A stretch of DNA of 64,000 bases from a virus: IMG/VR virus record IMGVR_UViG_3300020420_000009, positions 1-64,000 of that record; one strand, 5' to 3'. Positions 44,803 through 54,007 of this stretch are shown one piece after another (the first letter of the stretch is position 1; every line of letters starts with the position of its first letter). The translations under genes were made by a program, and so were the position numbers. Below the pieces are notes generated by a model. The model worked only from the letters and a program-made list of their open reading frames with translations, made no database searches and had not been told where the DNA came from.

Positions 44803-45475
44803 ATTATTATTTCCAACCATTGTATACGAGGAGAACCTTGTAGAAAGTGGAAGGATTACAGCAGAACATTGTGGTATTTTAAAAGATGCAATAGACGGAA
44901 TGAGAAAGAATGACCCAGTAGGTCGACAAATATCAAATGCATATACAGGTTGGCAATCTAATGACGGTTGTGAATCCAACCCAGCTTTTAGTAAGTTAAT
45001 GAGAATATTGAGAGATATTTTTAATAATGAAATAGGTGGGTTCCATGGTATTGATAGAGGAAGAGTTCAGATATCTGTAGGTAATTGTTGGGCAAATGTA
45101 AATGACCACCTTGCATGGAATAGACCTCATTTACATAATGGTTGTTGGTATAGTGGTGCTTTTTATGTGCATTCAGAAGGAGACGAAGGTTCATTTATTG
45201 CAGTTAATACAGACCCCAAAGTTGTAGCTGATTATCCCCCTAACGCAAGGTCAATAGAGAGTTGGGAAGTAAAACCAGTGACAGGTAGTTTAATTTTGTT
45301 TCCGAGTGCTATGATGCATATGGTTGAACCTAATAGAACACATAAAGATAGATACTCTATTTCATTTAATGTGAATACAGATAGGATAGGACACCAAAGA
45401 GAACACCAAGTTAAAAGAATAGATGAAGATTGGAACTTATTTAATTTAGACGAAGATTTTGAATTGACTAAGTAA
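44786..45475 (+). CDS. 2OG-Fe(II) oxygenase-like protein (TIGR02466 type)
   Basis: The 229-aa protein has RPHLHNGCWYSGAFYVHSEGDEGSFI, SWEVKPVTGSLILFPSAMMHMVEPN and KDRYSISFN, the pattern of the TIGR02466 putative 2OG-Fe(II) oxygenases. The usual HxD is HLH here (H115, H117), with H178 as distal ligand and R189 as a likely 2OG anchor, so the metal site departs from the textbook HxD. It overlaps the preceding gene by 17 bases. The substrate is unknown. Confidence 0.72.
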   Translation: MKKGIRLLFPTIVYEENLVESGRITAEHCGILKDAIDGMRKNDPVGRQISNAYTGWQSNDGCESNPAFSKLMRILRDIFNNEIGGFHGIDRGRVQISVGNCWANVNDHLAWNRPHLHNGCWYSGAFYVHSEGDEGSFIAVNTDPKVVADYPPNARSIESWEVKPVTGSLILFPSAMMHMVEPNRTHKDRYSISFNVNTDRIGHQREHQVKRIDEDWNLFNLDEDFELTK

Positions 45476-45479
45476 TTTT

Positions 45480-45487
45480 CATAAATA
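45480..45487 (+). promoter_or_regulatory. late promoter (CATAAATA), leaderless spacing
   Basis: CATAAATA ends 5 nt before the ATG at 45493 (gap AGTGT, no Shine-Dalgarno). Confidence 0.55.
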
Positions 45488-45492
45488 AGTGT

Positions 45493-45753
45493 ATGGAAAT
45501 CACTATATCACCTTACATTCTGTGGAACCTCGTAATGACAATTGTCATTTTACCGTTAGGTTTTCTCATTAGAAATCTTCTTTCAGAACAAAAAAGATTA
45601 GATATTCTTGTTAATAAAACAAGAGAAGAGATAGCAAAAGACTATGTCACTAGAGAACAAATAGAAGCAGATTTCGACAAACTTATGGCCTCTATCAATA
45701 AAATTGATGAGAAGTTAGACCGTTTACAATCTAAAACTTATTTCCAAGAATAG
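45493..45753 (+). CDS. small membrane-anchored coiled-coil protein (86 aa)
   Basis: One N-terminal membrane segment (about 7-30, ILWNLVMTIVILPLGFLIRNLL) and a coiled-coil remainder (LVNKTREEIAKDYVTREQIEADFDKLMASINKIDEKLDRLQ). This shape suits a lysis accessory, membrane-linked assembly factor or DNA-injection component. There is no lipobox and no known family that I recognise. Confidence 0.6.
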   Translation: MEITISPYILWNLVMTIVILPLGFLIRNLLSEQKRLDILVNKTREEIAKDYVTREQIEADFDKLMASINKIDEKLDRLQSKTYFQE

Positions 45754-45759
45754 AATAAG

Positions 45760-45767
45760 TATAAATA
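45760..45767 (+). promoter_or_regulatory. late promoter (TATAAATA) for the neck/terminase operon
   Basis: A perfect TATAAATA 25 nt before the gp13 ATG; a weaker TATAAACA lies at 45772-45779. Confidence 0.6.
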
Positions 45768-45792
45768 GTAGTATAAACAGGATTATACTATT

Positions 45793-46608
45793 ATGGCAAT
45801 ACCAAACTCTAAAACTACACTTAAAGAATACATAAAGAGAAAACTGGGAGCTCCAGTTTTAGAAATTAATGTAGACGATGACCAGTTTGACGATAGGTTA
45901 GACGAAGCAATTCAATACTTCCAAGAGTATCATTATGACGGTTCTATGCGTGTTTATCTGAAACACAAACTAACTTCAGCAAATTTAGCAACTATGAAGA
46001 CAAACGAAACCTTCATAGAAAGTTCAGCTGGAACACATGATTACAATAATCAAGAAGTTCAACAACAAAAAAATTACATAGTATTACCTGAGTTTGTATT
46101 AGCAGTAAATAGAATCTTTCCGTTCAATGATAAAAGTAATCTTAATATGTTTGACCTTAGATATCAATTAAGGTTAAACGATTTATATGACCTAACCTCA
46201 ACAAACATATTACATTATGAAATGGTTCAACAACATATTTCTATGATGGATATGATATTGACAGGTCAAACTCCTATCAGATATAAACAAAATATGAATA
46301 GATTATATCTAGATGCAGATATCGAATCATTCTCAGCAGACGAATACATAATCATAGAGTGTCATAGAAAAATAGACCCAACAGATTTTACAGATATATT
46401 TAACGATATGTGGTTAAAAAGATATGCAACTGCATTAGTTAAGTATCAATGGTCAGAGAATTTATCTAAATTTGACGGTATTGCATTGCCAGGCGGAGTG
46501 ACATTGAGTGCAGCTGAAATGAAATCTCAAGCACAAGAGGAAATAACAAAATTAGAAGAAGAATCTAGACTGAATTATGAACTTCCAGTTATGGATTTAA
46601 TGGGATAA
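45793..46608 (+). CDS. 13: gp13-like neck protein
   Basis: The 271-aa protein starts KTTLKEYIKRKLGAPVLEINVDDDQFDDRLDEAIQYFQEYHYDG-like sequence and has QNMNRLYLD, characteristic of T4 gp13 homologues (T4: 309 aa). gp13 forms the first ring under the portal and joins gp14 to complete the head. The gene order 13-14-15-16-17 matches T4 apart from an inserted methyltransferase. Confidence 0.85.
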   Translation: MAIPNSKTTLKEYIKRKLGAPVLEINVDDDQFDDRLDEAIQYFQEYHYDGSMRVYLKHKLTSANLATMKTNETFIESSAGTHDYNNQEVQQQKNYIVLPEFVLAVNRIFPFNDKSNLNMFDLRYQLRLNDLYDLTSTNILHYEMVQQHISMMDMILTGQTPIRYKQNMNRLYLDADIESFSADEYIIIECHRKIDPTDFTDIFNDMWLKRYATALVKYQWSENLSKFDGIALPGGVTLSAAEMKSQAQEEITKLEEESRLNYELPVMDLMG

Positions 46609-46612
46609 GTAA

Positions 46613-47473
46613 ATGCCTACAAATGTATATTTTAACCATGCTGTTAACACAGAACAACACCTATATGAAGATTTAGTTGTTGAGTCTTTACGATTCTATG
46701 GTCATGATGTTTTATATCTTCCTAGACAGATTATAGAGGAAGATACTATTTTCACAGAAGATGTTCAATCTAGATATGGTGACGCATATTCTGTTGAAAT
46801 GTATTTAGAAAACACAGAAGGATTTGAAGGTGAAGGAGATTTAGTTTCAAAATTTGGTGTTCAAATTCAAGAAGAAGCTTCTTTTATAATCAGTTTAAGA
46901 ACATGGGAAAGATTTATTTCTCTTGATTCTAACCTTGCAACTTCATTAAGACCTAACGAGGGTGATTTAATTTATTTTCCTTTGTCAGGTTCTATGTTTG
47001 AGATTAGATTCGTAGAAGACCAAGACCCATTCTTTCAATTAGGAAAACTATTTGTTTTCAAACTAAAATGTTCATTGTTCGAATACAGTGGAGAAGATTT
47101 CGATACTGGAACAGCTGCAGACTTAGTAGAAGCAGACCAAGCTTACACAATAGAAATGACTATGAATACTGGTTCAGGAGACTATACAATCGGAGAGAAT
47201 GTGAAAGCTACAATCAGTGGAACAGAATATACTGTTGGTGAAGTATTACAATGGAACTCATCTACAAGAGTTCTTACAATCAAAGATAACACACGAACTC
47301 TATCTATTGGTGATACAATAGTCGGTGAGACTTCAACAACTTCAAGAACTATTCAGACTATCACAGATGTATTAACATTTAATAATCTATCCTCTGCACA
47401 GAACAAGGAGTTTGAAGATAAGGATACAAGTTATCTTGACCTATCTGAAATCAATCCGTTTGGAGAACCATAA
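46613..47473 (+). CDS. 14: gp14-like neck protein
   Basis: Contains LYEDLVVESLRFYGHDVLYLPRQ, RYGDAYSVEMYLEN and FISLDSNLATSLRPNEGDLIYFPLSGSMFEIRFVED, matching T4 gp14 (256 aa). It sits on the gp13 ring and accepts the tail. The stop overlaps the gp15 ATG (TAATG). Confidence 0.88.
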   Translation: MPTNVYFNHAVNTEQHLYEDLVVESLRFYGHDVLYLPRQIIEEDTIFTEDVQSRYGDAYSVEMYLENTEGFEGEGDLVSKFGVQIQEEASFIISLRTWERFISLDSNLATSLRPNEGDLIYFPLSGSMFEIRFVEDQDPFFQLGKLFVFKLKCSLFEYSGEDFDTGTAADLVEADQAYTIEMTMNTGSGDYTIGENVKATISGTEYTVGEVLQWNSSTRVLTIKDNTRTLSIGDTIVGETSTTSRTIQTITDVLTFNNLSSAQNKEFEDKDTSYLDLSEINPFGEP

Positions 47474-48528
47474 TGTTTGGAACTTTTTTTTACAATGAAA
47501 CTATCAAGAGGTCGATTTCAGTTTTCGGAACTTTGTTTAATCAAATCTATACCAGTAAAATACAAGCTGACGGAACTGTTTTATCTAAAAATTTAGTCCC
47601 GATTTCATATGGGCCTAAACAAAAGTTTCTACTAAGATTACAAGACGATTTAAAAGCAAGAGACGGAAGTGTGACTTCTATATCTTTACCTCGTATGGCT
47701 TTTGAAATGTCAGGACTAGAATACGATTCAACAAGACAACAAAACAAATTAATTAGAACAAGTAAAACTTCTCTAGAAACTTCTGATGTAGGGAAGAGAG
47801 GATTCCAATATCAACCAGCACCTTATAATCTAACATTCACATTGTCTATACTTGCAAAGAATGTTATAGATGCAATTCAAATAGTAGAACAAATACTTCC
47901 ATATTTCCAACCTGAATATACAGTCACAATGAAGTTAGTTGATTCTATGACAGAAACTAGAGATGTTCCTATTACTTTAAATAGTGTTTCAATGGAAGAC
48001 CAGTATGAAGGAACATTTGAAGAAAGAAGAGTTATAGAATATACTTTAGAATTTACTATGAAAACATACTTCTTCGGCCCTGTATATACAGGAGAAGTTA
48101 TTAAGAATGTTATTGAAAGAGATTATATTAATACAGATTTACAACCTGGCTTCACTACTTCACAAATAGAGGGAAGTGGTTTGGTCAAAGAAGTTAAACA
48201 TTATGAACCTGCGTTTGGTCAATCTAATACTAATGCAGTTTCTAATTCTACAAATATAACATTCTCAAGTGCAATAAATAGTAGTATAAGTGTAGGAGAC
48301 GAAGTGTTTGGAACAAACTTAACAACAAATCCAACTGTTTCGTCAATTGCAAGTAATAAATTATCATTAGACTTGAGTAATGCAATAACAATTACAGCTG
48401 GAACAACTTTAAAATTTGTTGGTTCAGTTCAACCAAGTGATACATTTGTTGTTGCAGAAACAGTGACATTTTATGATGAAGGTGTGACCTCTACATATTC
48501 AGAGGACAGAACCAGTGATAGTAGTTAA
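47473..48528 (+). CDS. 15: gp15-like tail completion/sheath stabiliser
   Basis: The 351-aa protein begins MFGTFFYNETIKRSISVFGTLFNQIY and contains VPISYGPKQKFLLRLQDDLKARDG, QPAPYNLTFTLSILAKN and VIEYTLEFTMKTYFFGP, the T4 gp15 pattern (272 aa). gp15 terminates the tail and binds the head neck. The last 90 residues are an extra Ser/Thr/Asn-rich domain absent from T4 gp15. Confidence 0.87.
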   Translation: MFGTFFYNETIKRSISVFGTLFNQIYTSKIQADGTVLSKNLVPISYGPKQKFLLRLQDDLKARDGSVTSISLPRMAFEMSGLEYDSTRQQNKLIRTSKTSLETSDVGKRGFQYQPAPYNLTFTLSILAKNVIDAIQIVEQILPYFQPEYTVTMKLVDSMTETRDVPITLNSVSMEDQYEGTFEERRVIEYTLEFTMKTYFFGPVYTGEVIKNVIERDYINTDLQPGFTTSQIEGSGLVKEVKHYEPAFGQSNTNAVSNSTNITFSSAINSSISVGDEVFGTNLTTNPTVSSIASNKLSLDLSNAITITAGTTLKFVGSVQPSDTFVVAETVTFYDEGVTSTYSEDRTSDSS

Positions 48529-48530
48529 TT

Positions 48531-48929
48531 ATGGCAAAAGAAATAGACGAAAAATTAGATAATCTTCTAGATATCAGTTCTGATATCAAACAAGAAACGA
48601 AGTTAGTTAAAGTTCCACAAAGAACAGAGAACATTGAAACTGACTACAAATATGCCCGTGAGAACCTCTATAACCTCGTAGAACGAGGACAAGACGCCAT
48701 AGACGGCATACTAGAACTATCCAAGGAAACAGAACACCCTCGTGCATATGAGGTTGCTGGTCAATTGATAAAAACTGTATCTGAAACAGCAGAGAAACTT
48801 ATCGATATACAAAAGAAATTAAAGGATTTAGAAAAAGAGGATAGTTCTATCAAGACTCAACACAACCATTTATATGTCGGTTCGACAAGTGAGTTGCAAA
48901 AGTTCTTGAAGAAAAGTAAAGATGAATAG
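48531..48929 (+). CDS. 16: gp16-like terminase small subunit
   Basis: The 132-aa protein has the central coiled-coil YKYARENLYNLVERGQDAIDGILELSKETEHPRAYEVAGQLIKTVSE pattern of T4 gp16, which forms rings that stimulate gp17. Its 3' end overlaps the ATG of the following methyltransferase by 8 bases. Confidence 0.85.
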   Translation: MAKEIDEKLDNLLDISSDIKQETKLVKVPQRTENIETDYKYARENLYNLVERGQDAIDGILELSKETEHPRAYEVAGQLIKTVSETAEKLIDIQKKLKDLEKEDSSIKTQHNHLYVGSTSELQKFLKKSKDE

Positions 48930-49821
48930 TGTTGAATCATACTTACAAAGATTAAAACAAGAAGTAGAAAACGATAAATGTCCTATTGCACCTATTCATG
49001 TGGACGAAGCACACCCAGCTTGGTTTATGTCAGTTGAAGCCTTAGGTAGAAGAGCAGGTGGATACTGGAGAATGTTCAAAGACTCACAGAGACAAAGAGC
49101 TTATGCAAACTTTCTAGCAGAAAATGCAGAAGGAAAAGTAGTATGTGATTTAGGTTGTGGGCCAGGAGCATTATTATATCTTGCAGAGTATTTTGGTGCA
49201 AAGAAATGTATCGGTATAGAACAACAGTTTCACCCAGTAGTATATCTAAGAGGAAGATTTAAACATTGGAATATAATACAGGGAGACTTTACAGAAGTAG
49301 ATTGGCCTGAAGCAGATATCTATATTCACGAAATGATTGCAAATAATGTATATGAAGAAGGACTTATAAGTTTGTGTGACGCTGCTAAAGAAAGAGGTGT
49401 CTACGATAAGTTATATCCAAATACAGTTAGACTATACGATATCACAATGAAAGAAGATAAGGATTTTTTAACTACAGATGGAGGCCCGATAGAGACTTAT
49501 ACGGAGGCCTTTTTAGACCGTATGACACCTATATTAGAAGGTAAGAGACAAGTAAGACAAAGATTTTTTGATTATAAAGATTGTCTAGAAGACATATCAC
49601 AAATATACAGTGGTGATTTTTACGGTGGATTACAATACGAATTCCATGGTGACCATAGTGAAGATTCATATTGTGGTTGGGAAGTAGGATTTAACCACAA
49701 ACATTTGTTTAGTAATTTTAGAGAACCAACTCATTGGGCTTTAACAAAGTATTGGGATTTCCATAATAAGTGGGAAGATTCACCTAATCCTTTTGCAATG
49801 TCAGAGGACAATTATGGTTAA
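48922..49821 (+). CDS. PRMT-like class I SAM methyltransferase between terminase genes
   Basis: The 299-aa protein has a SAM motif I (VVCDLGCGPG, with DLGCGPG at 76-82), the acidic E100 after it (KKCIGIEQ), and GDFTEVDWPEADIYIHEMIANNVYEEG (121-147). The last part resembles the double-E loop of protein arginine methyltransferases (SE.MG...E). It is embedded in the terminase operon with 8-base overlaps on both sides (ATGAATAG and ATGGTTAA), so it is produced with gp16 and gp17. A virion or host protein is the likely substrate; DNA is unlikely since no PPY motif is present. Confidence 0.68.
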   Translation: MNSVESYLQRLKQEVENDKCPIAPIHVDEAHPAWFMSVEALGRRAGGYWRMFKDSQRQRAYANFLAENAEGKVVCDLGCGPGALLYLAEYFGAKKCIGIEQQFHPVVYLRGRFKHWNIIQGDFTEVDWPEADIYIHEMIANNVYEEGLISLCDAAKERGVYDKLYPNTVRLYDITMKEDKDFLTTDGGPIETYTEAFLDRMTPILEGKRQVRQRFFDYKDCLEDISQIYSGDFYGGLQYEFHGDHSEDSYCGWEVGFNHKHLFSNFREPTHWALTKYWDFHNKWEDSPNPFAMSEDNYG

Positions 49822-51418
49822 ACCAACTAACGAAGGATATCTAGGAAACACCCTCATAAAAAGAGCTGGTGTTGATACTGCTTATACTTCTGAACAAATG
49901 GAGGAATATCTTAAATGTTCCAAAGACCCAGCACATTTCATAGAGAATTATACACAGATTATATCTCTTGATGAAGGTATGGTTCCATTTAAACTTCGTG
50001 GTTATCAAGAAGAACTTATAAATTTTTATAATGAAAATAGATTCAATGTAGTTCTTGCAAGTAGACAGAGTGGTAAGTCAATTACTTCATGTGCATATTT
50101 ACTATGGTATCTATTATTTCACCCCGAAGTCACAGTGGCAGTTCTTGCAAACAAAGGTGCAATTGCAAGAGAAATGATTGCAAGAGTCGTGACCATGTTA
50201 GAGTCCGTTCCATTCTTTTTACAACCTGGCGTTAAGATTCTTAACAAAGGGTCGATAGAATTTTCAAATGATTCGAAAGTAGTTGCAGCTGCAACAAGTT
50301 CAAGTTCGATTCGTGGTATGTCAATCAATTTACTATACTTGGACGAGTTTGCATTCGTGGACGATGCAGAGACATTCTATACTGCAACATATCCCGTTAT
50401 TACCTCGGGTAAAGATTCAAAGGTTATTATAACCTCAACTGCAAATGGTGTGGGTAATATGTTCCATAAGATATATGAAAGTGCAGTTCATGAACAGTCA
50501 GAATACAAAAGCTTTATAATAAACTGGTATGATGTGCCGGGCCGTGATGAGAAATGGAAGGAAATGACCATTGCTAACACCTCAGAGGCACAGTTTGAAC
50601 AGGAGTATGGTAATAGTTTCTTAGGAACAGGTAATACATTAATTAATTCAAATACATTATTAGGAATGATGGCAGTAGACCCCGAGTGGTCAAAAGAGGG
50701 TATAAGTCTATATGAGAAACCTATAGAAGGACATAACTATGTTTGCACAGTAGATGTTGCAAAAGGAAGAGGTATGGATTACTCAACTTTCAGTATATTT
50801 GATGTGACAAGTAAACCTTTTAAACAAGTTTGCACATTTAGAGATGACATGATAAGTCCCATGCTGTTTCCTGATATTATAAATAAGTATGCAAGACCTT
50901 ATAATGAGGCTCTTGTAATAATAGAGAATAATGCAGAAGGTGGAATTGTTGCAACTCAGTTGCATTATGATATAGAGTATCCTAATGTTTTCACTCAAGG
51001 ACAATTGAAAGCAGAAGATATAGGTATATCGGTCAATAAAAAAATTAAGAGGATAGGTTGTTCTACTCTAAAAGAATTACTAGAGGAGAACCGATTAACC
51101 GTAATAGACCGACCTACTATAACAGAGCTTATGACTTTTGTCAATAAAGGTAATTCTTTTGAAGCAGACAGAGGATATCATGACGATATGGTTATGAATT
51201 TAGTATTATTTTCATGGTTTATAACAACCGACTACTTTTATCATTTAACTGATACACAGGTAAAAGACTTATTGTATGCAGAACAACAGAAAATGATAGA
51301 AGACGATTTACTCCCAGCGGGAGTTTTTGGGGGACAAAAACCCGAAGAACAGAGTTTTGTAGATGATAAGGGTGACCGTTGGTTCTCAAATTCAAATGAT
51401 GTGGAGATTAAATGGTAA
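49814..51418 (+). CDS. 17: gp17-like terminase large subunit
   Basis: I place the start at 49814 (MVKPTNEGYLG), overlapping the methyltransferase stop, rather than at the upstream ATG at 49793. The 534-aa protein has Walker A ASRQSGKS (82-89), Walker B LLYLDE (173-178) and a C-terminal RNase H-like nuclease (VDVAKGRGMDYS and HDDMVMNLVLFSW). It matches T4 gp17 (610 aa), the DNA packaging motor and headful nuclease. Confidence 0.94.
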   Translation: MVKPTNEGYLGNTLIKRAGVDTAYTSEQMEEYLKCSKDPAHFIENYTQIISLDEGMVPFKLRGYQEELINFYNENRFNVVLASRQSGKSITSCAYLLWYLLFHPEVTVAVLANKGAIAREMIARVVTMLESVPFFLQPGVKILNKGSIEFSNDSKVVAAATSSSSIRGMSINLLYLDEFAFVDDAETFYTATYPVITSGKDSKVIITSTANGVGNMFHKIYESAVHEQSEYKSFIINWYDVPGRDEKWKEMTIANTSEAQFEQEYGNSFLGTGNTLINSNTLLGMMAVDPEWSKEGISLYEKPIEGHNYVCTVDVAKGRGMDYSTFSIFDVTSKPFKQVCTFRDDMISPMLFPDIINKYARPYNEALVIIENNAEGGIVATQLHYDIEYPNVFTQGQLKAEDIGISVNKKIKRIGCSTLKELLEENRLTVIDRPTITELMTFVNKGNSFEADRGYHDDMVMNLVLFSWFITTDYFYHLTDTQVKDLLYAEQQKMIEDDLLPAGVFGGQKPEEQSFVDDKGDRWFSNSNDVEIKW

Positions 51419-51437
51419 TTGTTAGGGAAGGTTTGGT

Positions 51438-51445
51438 TATAAATA
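51438..51445 (+). promoter_or_regulatory. late promoter (TATAAATA) for gp18
   Basis: A perfect TATAAATA 38 nt before the gp18 ATG, followed by an ACAGGAG Shine-Dalgarno. Confidence 0.7.
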
Positions 51446-51483
51446 AAACAGTAAACAACTTTTTACATTAACAGGAGAAAAGT

Positions 51484-53454
51484 ATGGCATTTCAAGTATC
51501 ACCAGGCGTTCAGGTCAAAGAAATAGACTTGACAAATGTTGTGCCTGCAGTTTCCAGTGTCACTGGAGCATTCGCGGGTGCATTTCGATGGGGCCCTGTT
51601 GATGAAGTAGTATCGGTTTCAGACGCTGTTGGTTTAGTAGACCACTTCTACTCACCTGCTAACACAGACGCAGGTGCAGAAGACTTCTATGCAGCAGAAA
51701 GTTTCTTAAGATATGGTTCATCACTCAAAGTTGTTCGTGTTGCAAGTGCAACAACCTATAATGCAAATTCAGGTTCAGATACCGACGCAAGTATCAAAAA
51801 CCTAGATGCTTACCAATCAGGTTTTGAGAATGGTGGAGCTGCTGCAGTTGTAGGTTCGTGGACTGCAAAATACCCAGGCGCACTAGGTAATTCATTAAAA
51901 GTATCAGTATGTGCAAGTTCAGATGCATACTTCAACGATAATGTGACTACTCTAAGTGCAAACGAAGCTGTGGGTCAGACAGTTATATCAGTCACTTCCG
52001 AAGCAGGATTCCAAATCAGAGACATAGTTAGATTTGGGTCTAATGTTCAAGAATACAGAGTGACTGCTACTGCAACAGGAACTATAACCATCGAAGCTTT
52101 AAACAAACCAGCAGGAACAGGTTTAGTCGCTGCAGCAAGTAGTGGAGACCAAGTTCACAGATATTGGGAGTTTTATCAACAGTTCGAAAAAGCTCCAGGC
52201 ACATCTGCATCAGCATCAGCTGCTTCAGGAAGTGCAGACGAAATTCATGTAGTGGTTGTAGACGAAGACGGAGCAATATCAGGAAAACAACACGAAGTTC
52301 TAGAAACTTACGGATTTGTTTCAAGTGCTTCAGACGCAAAAGATTCACAGGGTGGGTCTAACTACTACAAACAAGTAATTAACAATCAATCCAAATGGAT
52401 ATGGTGGACAGGTCATAGCACCTCAACTCATGCAGCTACAAATAGTGTGACAACACACGCTGCTTCAGGGTCAGTTGCTTTCGGAAGACCTTCTGCACCA
52501 ATTAACACTTCACTTGCAGACGGTGCTGACGGAGGTCAACACACAGCAGGGCAGAAGTATGGTGCATATGTAGACCTATTCGGAGATAGTGAGACACAAG
52601 ATGTTTCATTCTTAATTGTAGGTTCAACTAGAACAGACAATTCAAATGAGGCAGACCACAACACTATTGTTAATCAAATTATACAAGTAGCAGAAAGTCG
52701 AAAAGATTGTATGGTTGTTGCTTCACCTAAGAAAGTATCAGTCGTTAATGTTGCATCAGAATCAGCTCAATCAGTAAATGTGATTGCTGACTTCGCAAGT
52801 GTGACAAGTTCTTCATATGCAGTATTAGACTCAGGTTGGGTCTATCAATATGACAGATATAACGATAAGTATTGTTGGGTGCCAGGCAATGGTCACACAG
52901 CAGGAATTATGGCAAGAAGTGACTTACTAAGAGACCCATGGTTCTCACCAGCAGGATTCTCTAGAGGTCAATACTTGGGTATAAATAAACTTGCATTCAA
53001 CCCATCACAAGCGTCTAGAGACGACTTATACAGTGCAAGAATCAACCCAATCGTCACATTCCCAGGCCAAGGAACAATCCTTTTCGGAGACAAAACTGCA
53101 TTATCAACACCTTCAGCATTCGATAGAATCAATGTAAGAAGGTTGTTCATAGTCTTAGAGAAAGCAATTTCAACAGCTGCAAAAGCACAACTCTTTGAAT
53201 TCAACGATGCATTCACTAGAGCACAGTTTAGAGCTGCAGTAGAACCTTTCTTAAGAGATGTTAAGAACAGAAGGGGTCTAGTAGACTTCTCAGTATTATG
53301 TGATGAGACTAACAACACTGATACTGTAATAGATAGAAACGAATTCGTATGTTCTATCTTTGTGAAACCTGCTAGAAGTATTAACTTTATCACTCTCAAC
53401 TTTGTGGCTGCAAGGTCAGGAGTAGAGTTTGAAGAAATCTACGGAGCAGTTTAA
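51484..53454 (+). CDS. 18: gp18-like contractile tail sheath protein
   Basis: The 656-aa protein (T4 gp18: 659 aa) starts FQVSPGVQVKEIDLTNVVPAVSSVTGAFAGAFRWGPV and has a C-terminal ISTAAKAQLFEFND...FRAAVEPFLRDVKNRRGLVDFSVLCDE and FVAARSGVEFEEI, conserved in sheath proteins. Strong Shine-Dalgarno (ACAGGAG) and a late promoter precede it. Confidence 0.95.
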   Translation: MAFQVSPGVQVKEIDLTNVVPAVSSVTGAFAGAFRWGPVDEVVSVSDAVGLVDHFYSPANTDAGAEDFYAAESFLRYGSSLKVVRVASATTYNANSGSDTDASIKNLDAYQSGFENGGAAAVVGSWTAKYPGALGNSLKVSVCASSDAYFNDNVTTLSANEAVGQTVISVTSEAGFQIRDIVRFGSNVQEYRVTATATGTITIEALNKPAGTGLVAAASSGDQVHRYWEFYQQFEKAPGTSASASAASGSADEIHVVVVDEDGAISGKQHEVLETYGFVSSASDAKDSQGGSNYYKQVINNQSKWIWWTGHSTSTHAATNSVTTHAASGSVAFGRPSAPINTSLADGADGGQHTAGQKYGAYVDLFGDSETQDVSFLIVGSTRTDNSNEADHNTIVNQIIQVAESRKDCMVVASPKKVSVVNVASESAQSVNVIADFASVTSSSYAVLDSGWVYQYDRYNDKYCWVPGNGHTAGIMARSDLLRDPWFSPAGFSRGQYLGINKLAFNPSQASRDDLYSARINPIVTFPGQGTILFGDKTALSTPSAFDRINVRRLFIVLEKAISTAAKAQLFEFNDAFTRAQFRAAVEPFLRDVKNRRGLVDFSVLCDETNNTDTVIDRNEFVCSIFVKPARSINFITLNFVAARSGVEFEEIYGAV

Positions 53455-53464
53455 GGAGTAAAGA

Positions 53465-53962
53465 ATGGCAACAATAGATGAATTTAAAGCACAATTAATC
53501 GGTGGAGGCCCAAGACCTAACCGATTTAAAGTTTTCATTCCTCGTAGTGGTAATAGGATTGAATTCCTATGTAAAGCTGCACAGGTTCCAGCTGCTACCC
53601 TAGGTGAGATTTTAGTTCCTTTCAGAGGACACAATCTTAAATTAGCGGGAGACAGAACATTTGAAGATTGGTCAGTGACCATAATCAATGATTCAGAATT
53701 TTCTGCTAGGTCAGCATTAGAAGCTTGGCAACAAGACATTCAAGAGCTTGATTCAGGTGTAGGTATGGCAAGTAATGATTACTTACTATCTAGAGCTTTT
53801 GTGGAACAATTAGGTAAAGATGACTCAGTCCTTGCAAGATATGAATTCTTCAACATGTTCCCTAAAAACATCGCTGCTATCGACTTAAATTACGAAACAG
53901 TAGATGCATTAGAGGAGTTTACAGTTGACTTCACATATTCGCATTGGGAAAGAGTCGTTTAA
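53465..53962 (+). CDS. 19: gp19-like tail tube protein
   Basis: The 165-aa protein (T4 gp19: 163 aa) contains RPNRFKVFIPRSGNRIEFLCKAAQVPAATLGEI, FRGHNLKLAGDRTFEDWSVTIINDSEFSARSALEAWQ and a final DFTYSHWERVV. It forms the inner tube. It follows gp18 after a 10-base gap with AAGGAG as Shine-Dalgarno. Confidence 0.95.
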   Translation: MATIDEFKAQLIGGGPRPNRFKVFIPRSGNRIEFLCKAAQVPAATLGEILVPFRGHNLKLAGDRTFEDWSVTIINDSEFSARSALEAWQQDIQELDSGVGMASNDYLLSRAFVEQLGKDDSVLARYEFFNMFPKNIAAIDLNYETVDALEEFTVDFTYSHWERVV

Positions 53963-53994
53963 AACTTTAAGTGAAAAGACTCCTTTTAGGGGAG

Positions 53995-54002
53995 ACTAAA
54001 TA
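53995..54002 (+). promoter_or_regulatory. variant late promoter (ACTAAATA), leaderless spacing
   Basis: ACTAAATA ends 5 nt before the gp20 ATG (gap ATATT), with no close Shine-Dalgarno, the same geometry as four other genes. Confidence 0.4.
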
Positions 54003-54007
54003 ATATT

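Noticed and set aside
49793-49813. Upstream ATG for gp17 (MQCQRTI start)
   Set aside because: It adds 7 residues that overlap methyltransferase coding, and the start at 49814 gives the typical ATGG.TAA overlap junction and a sensible N-terminus.
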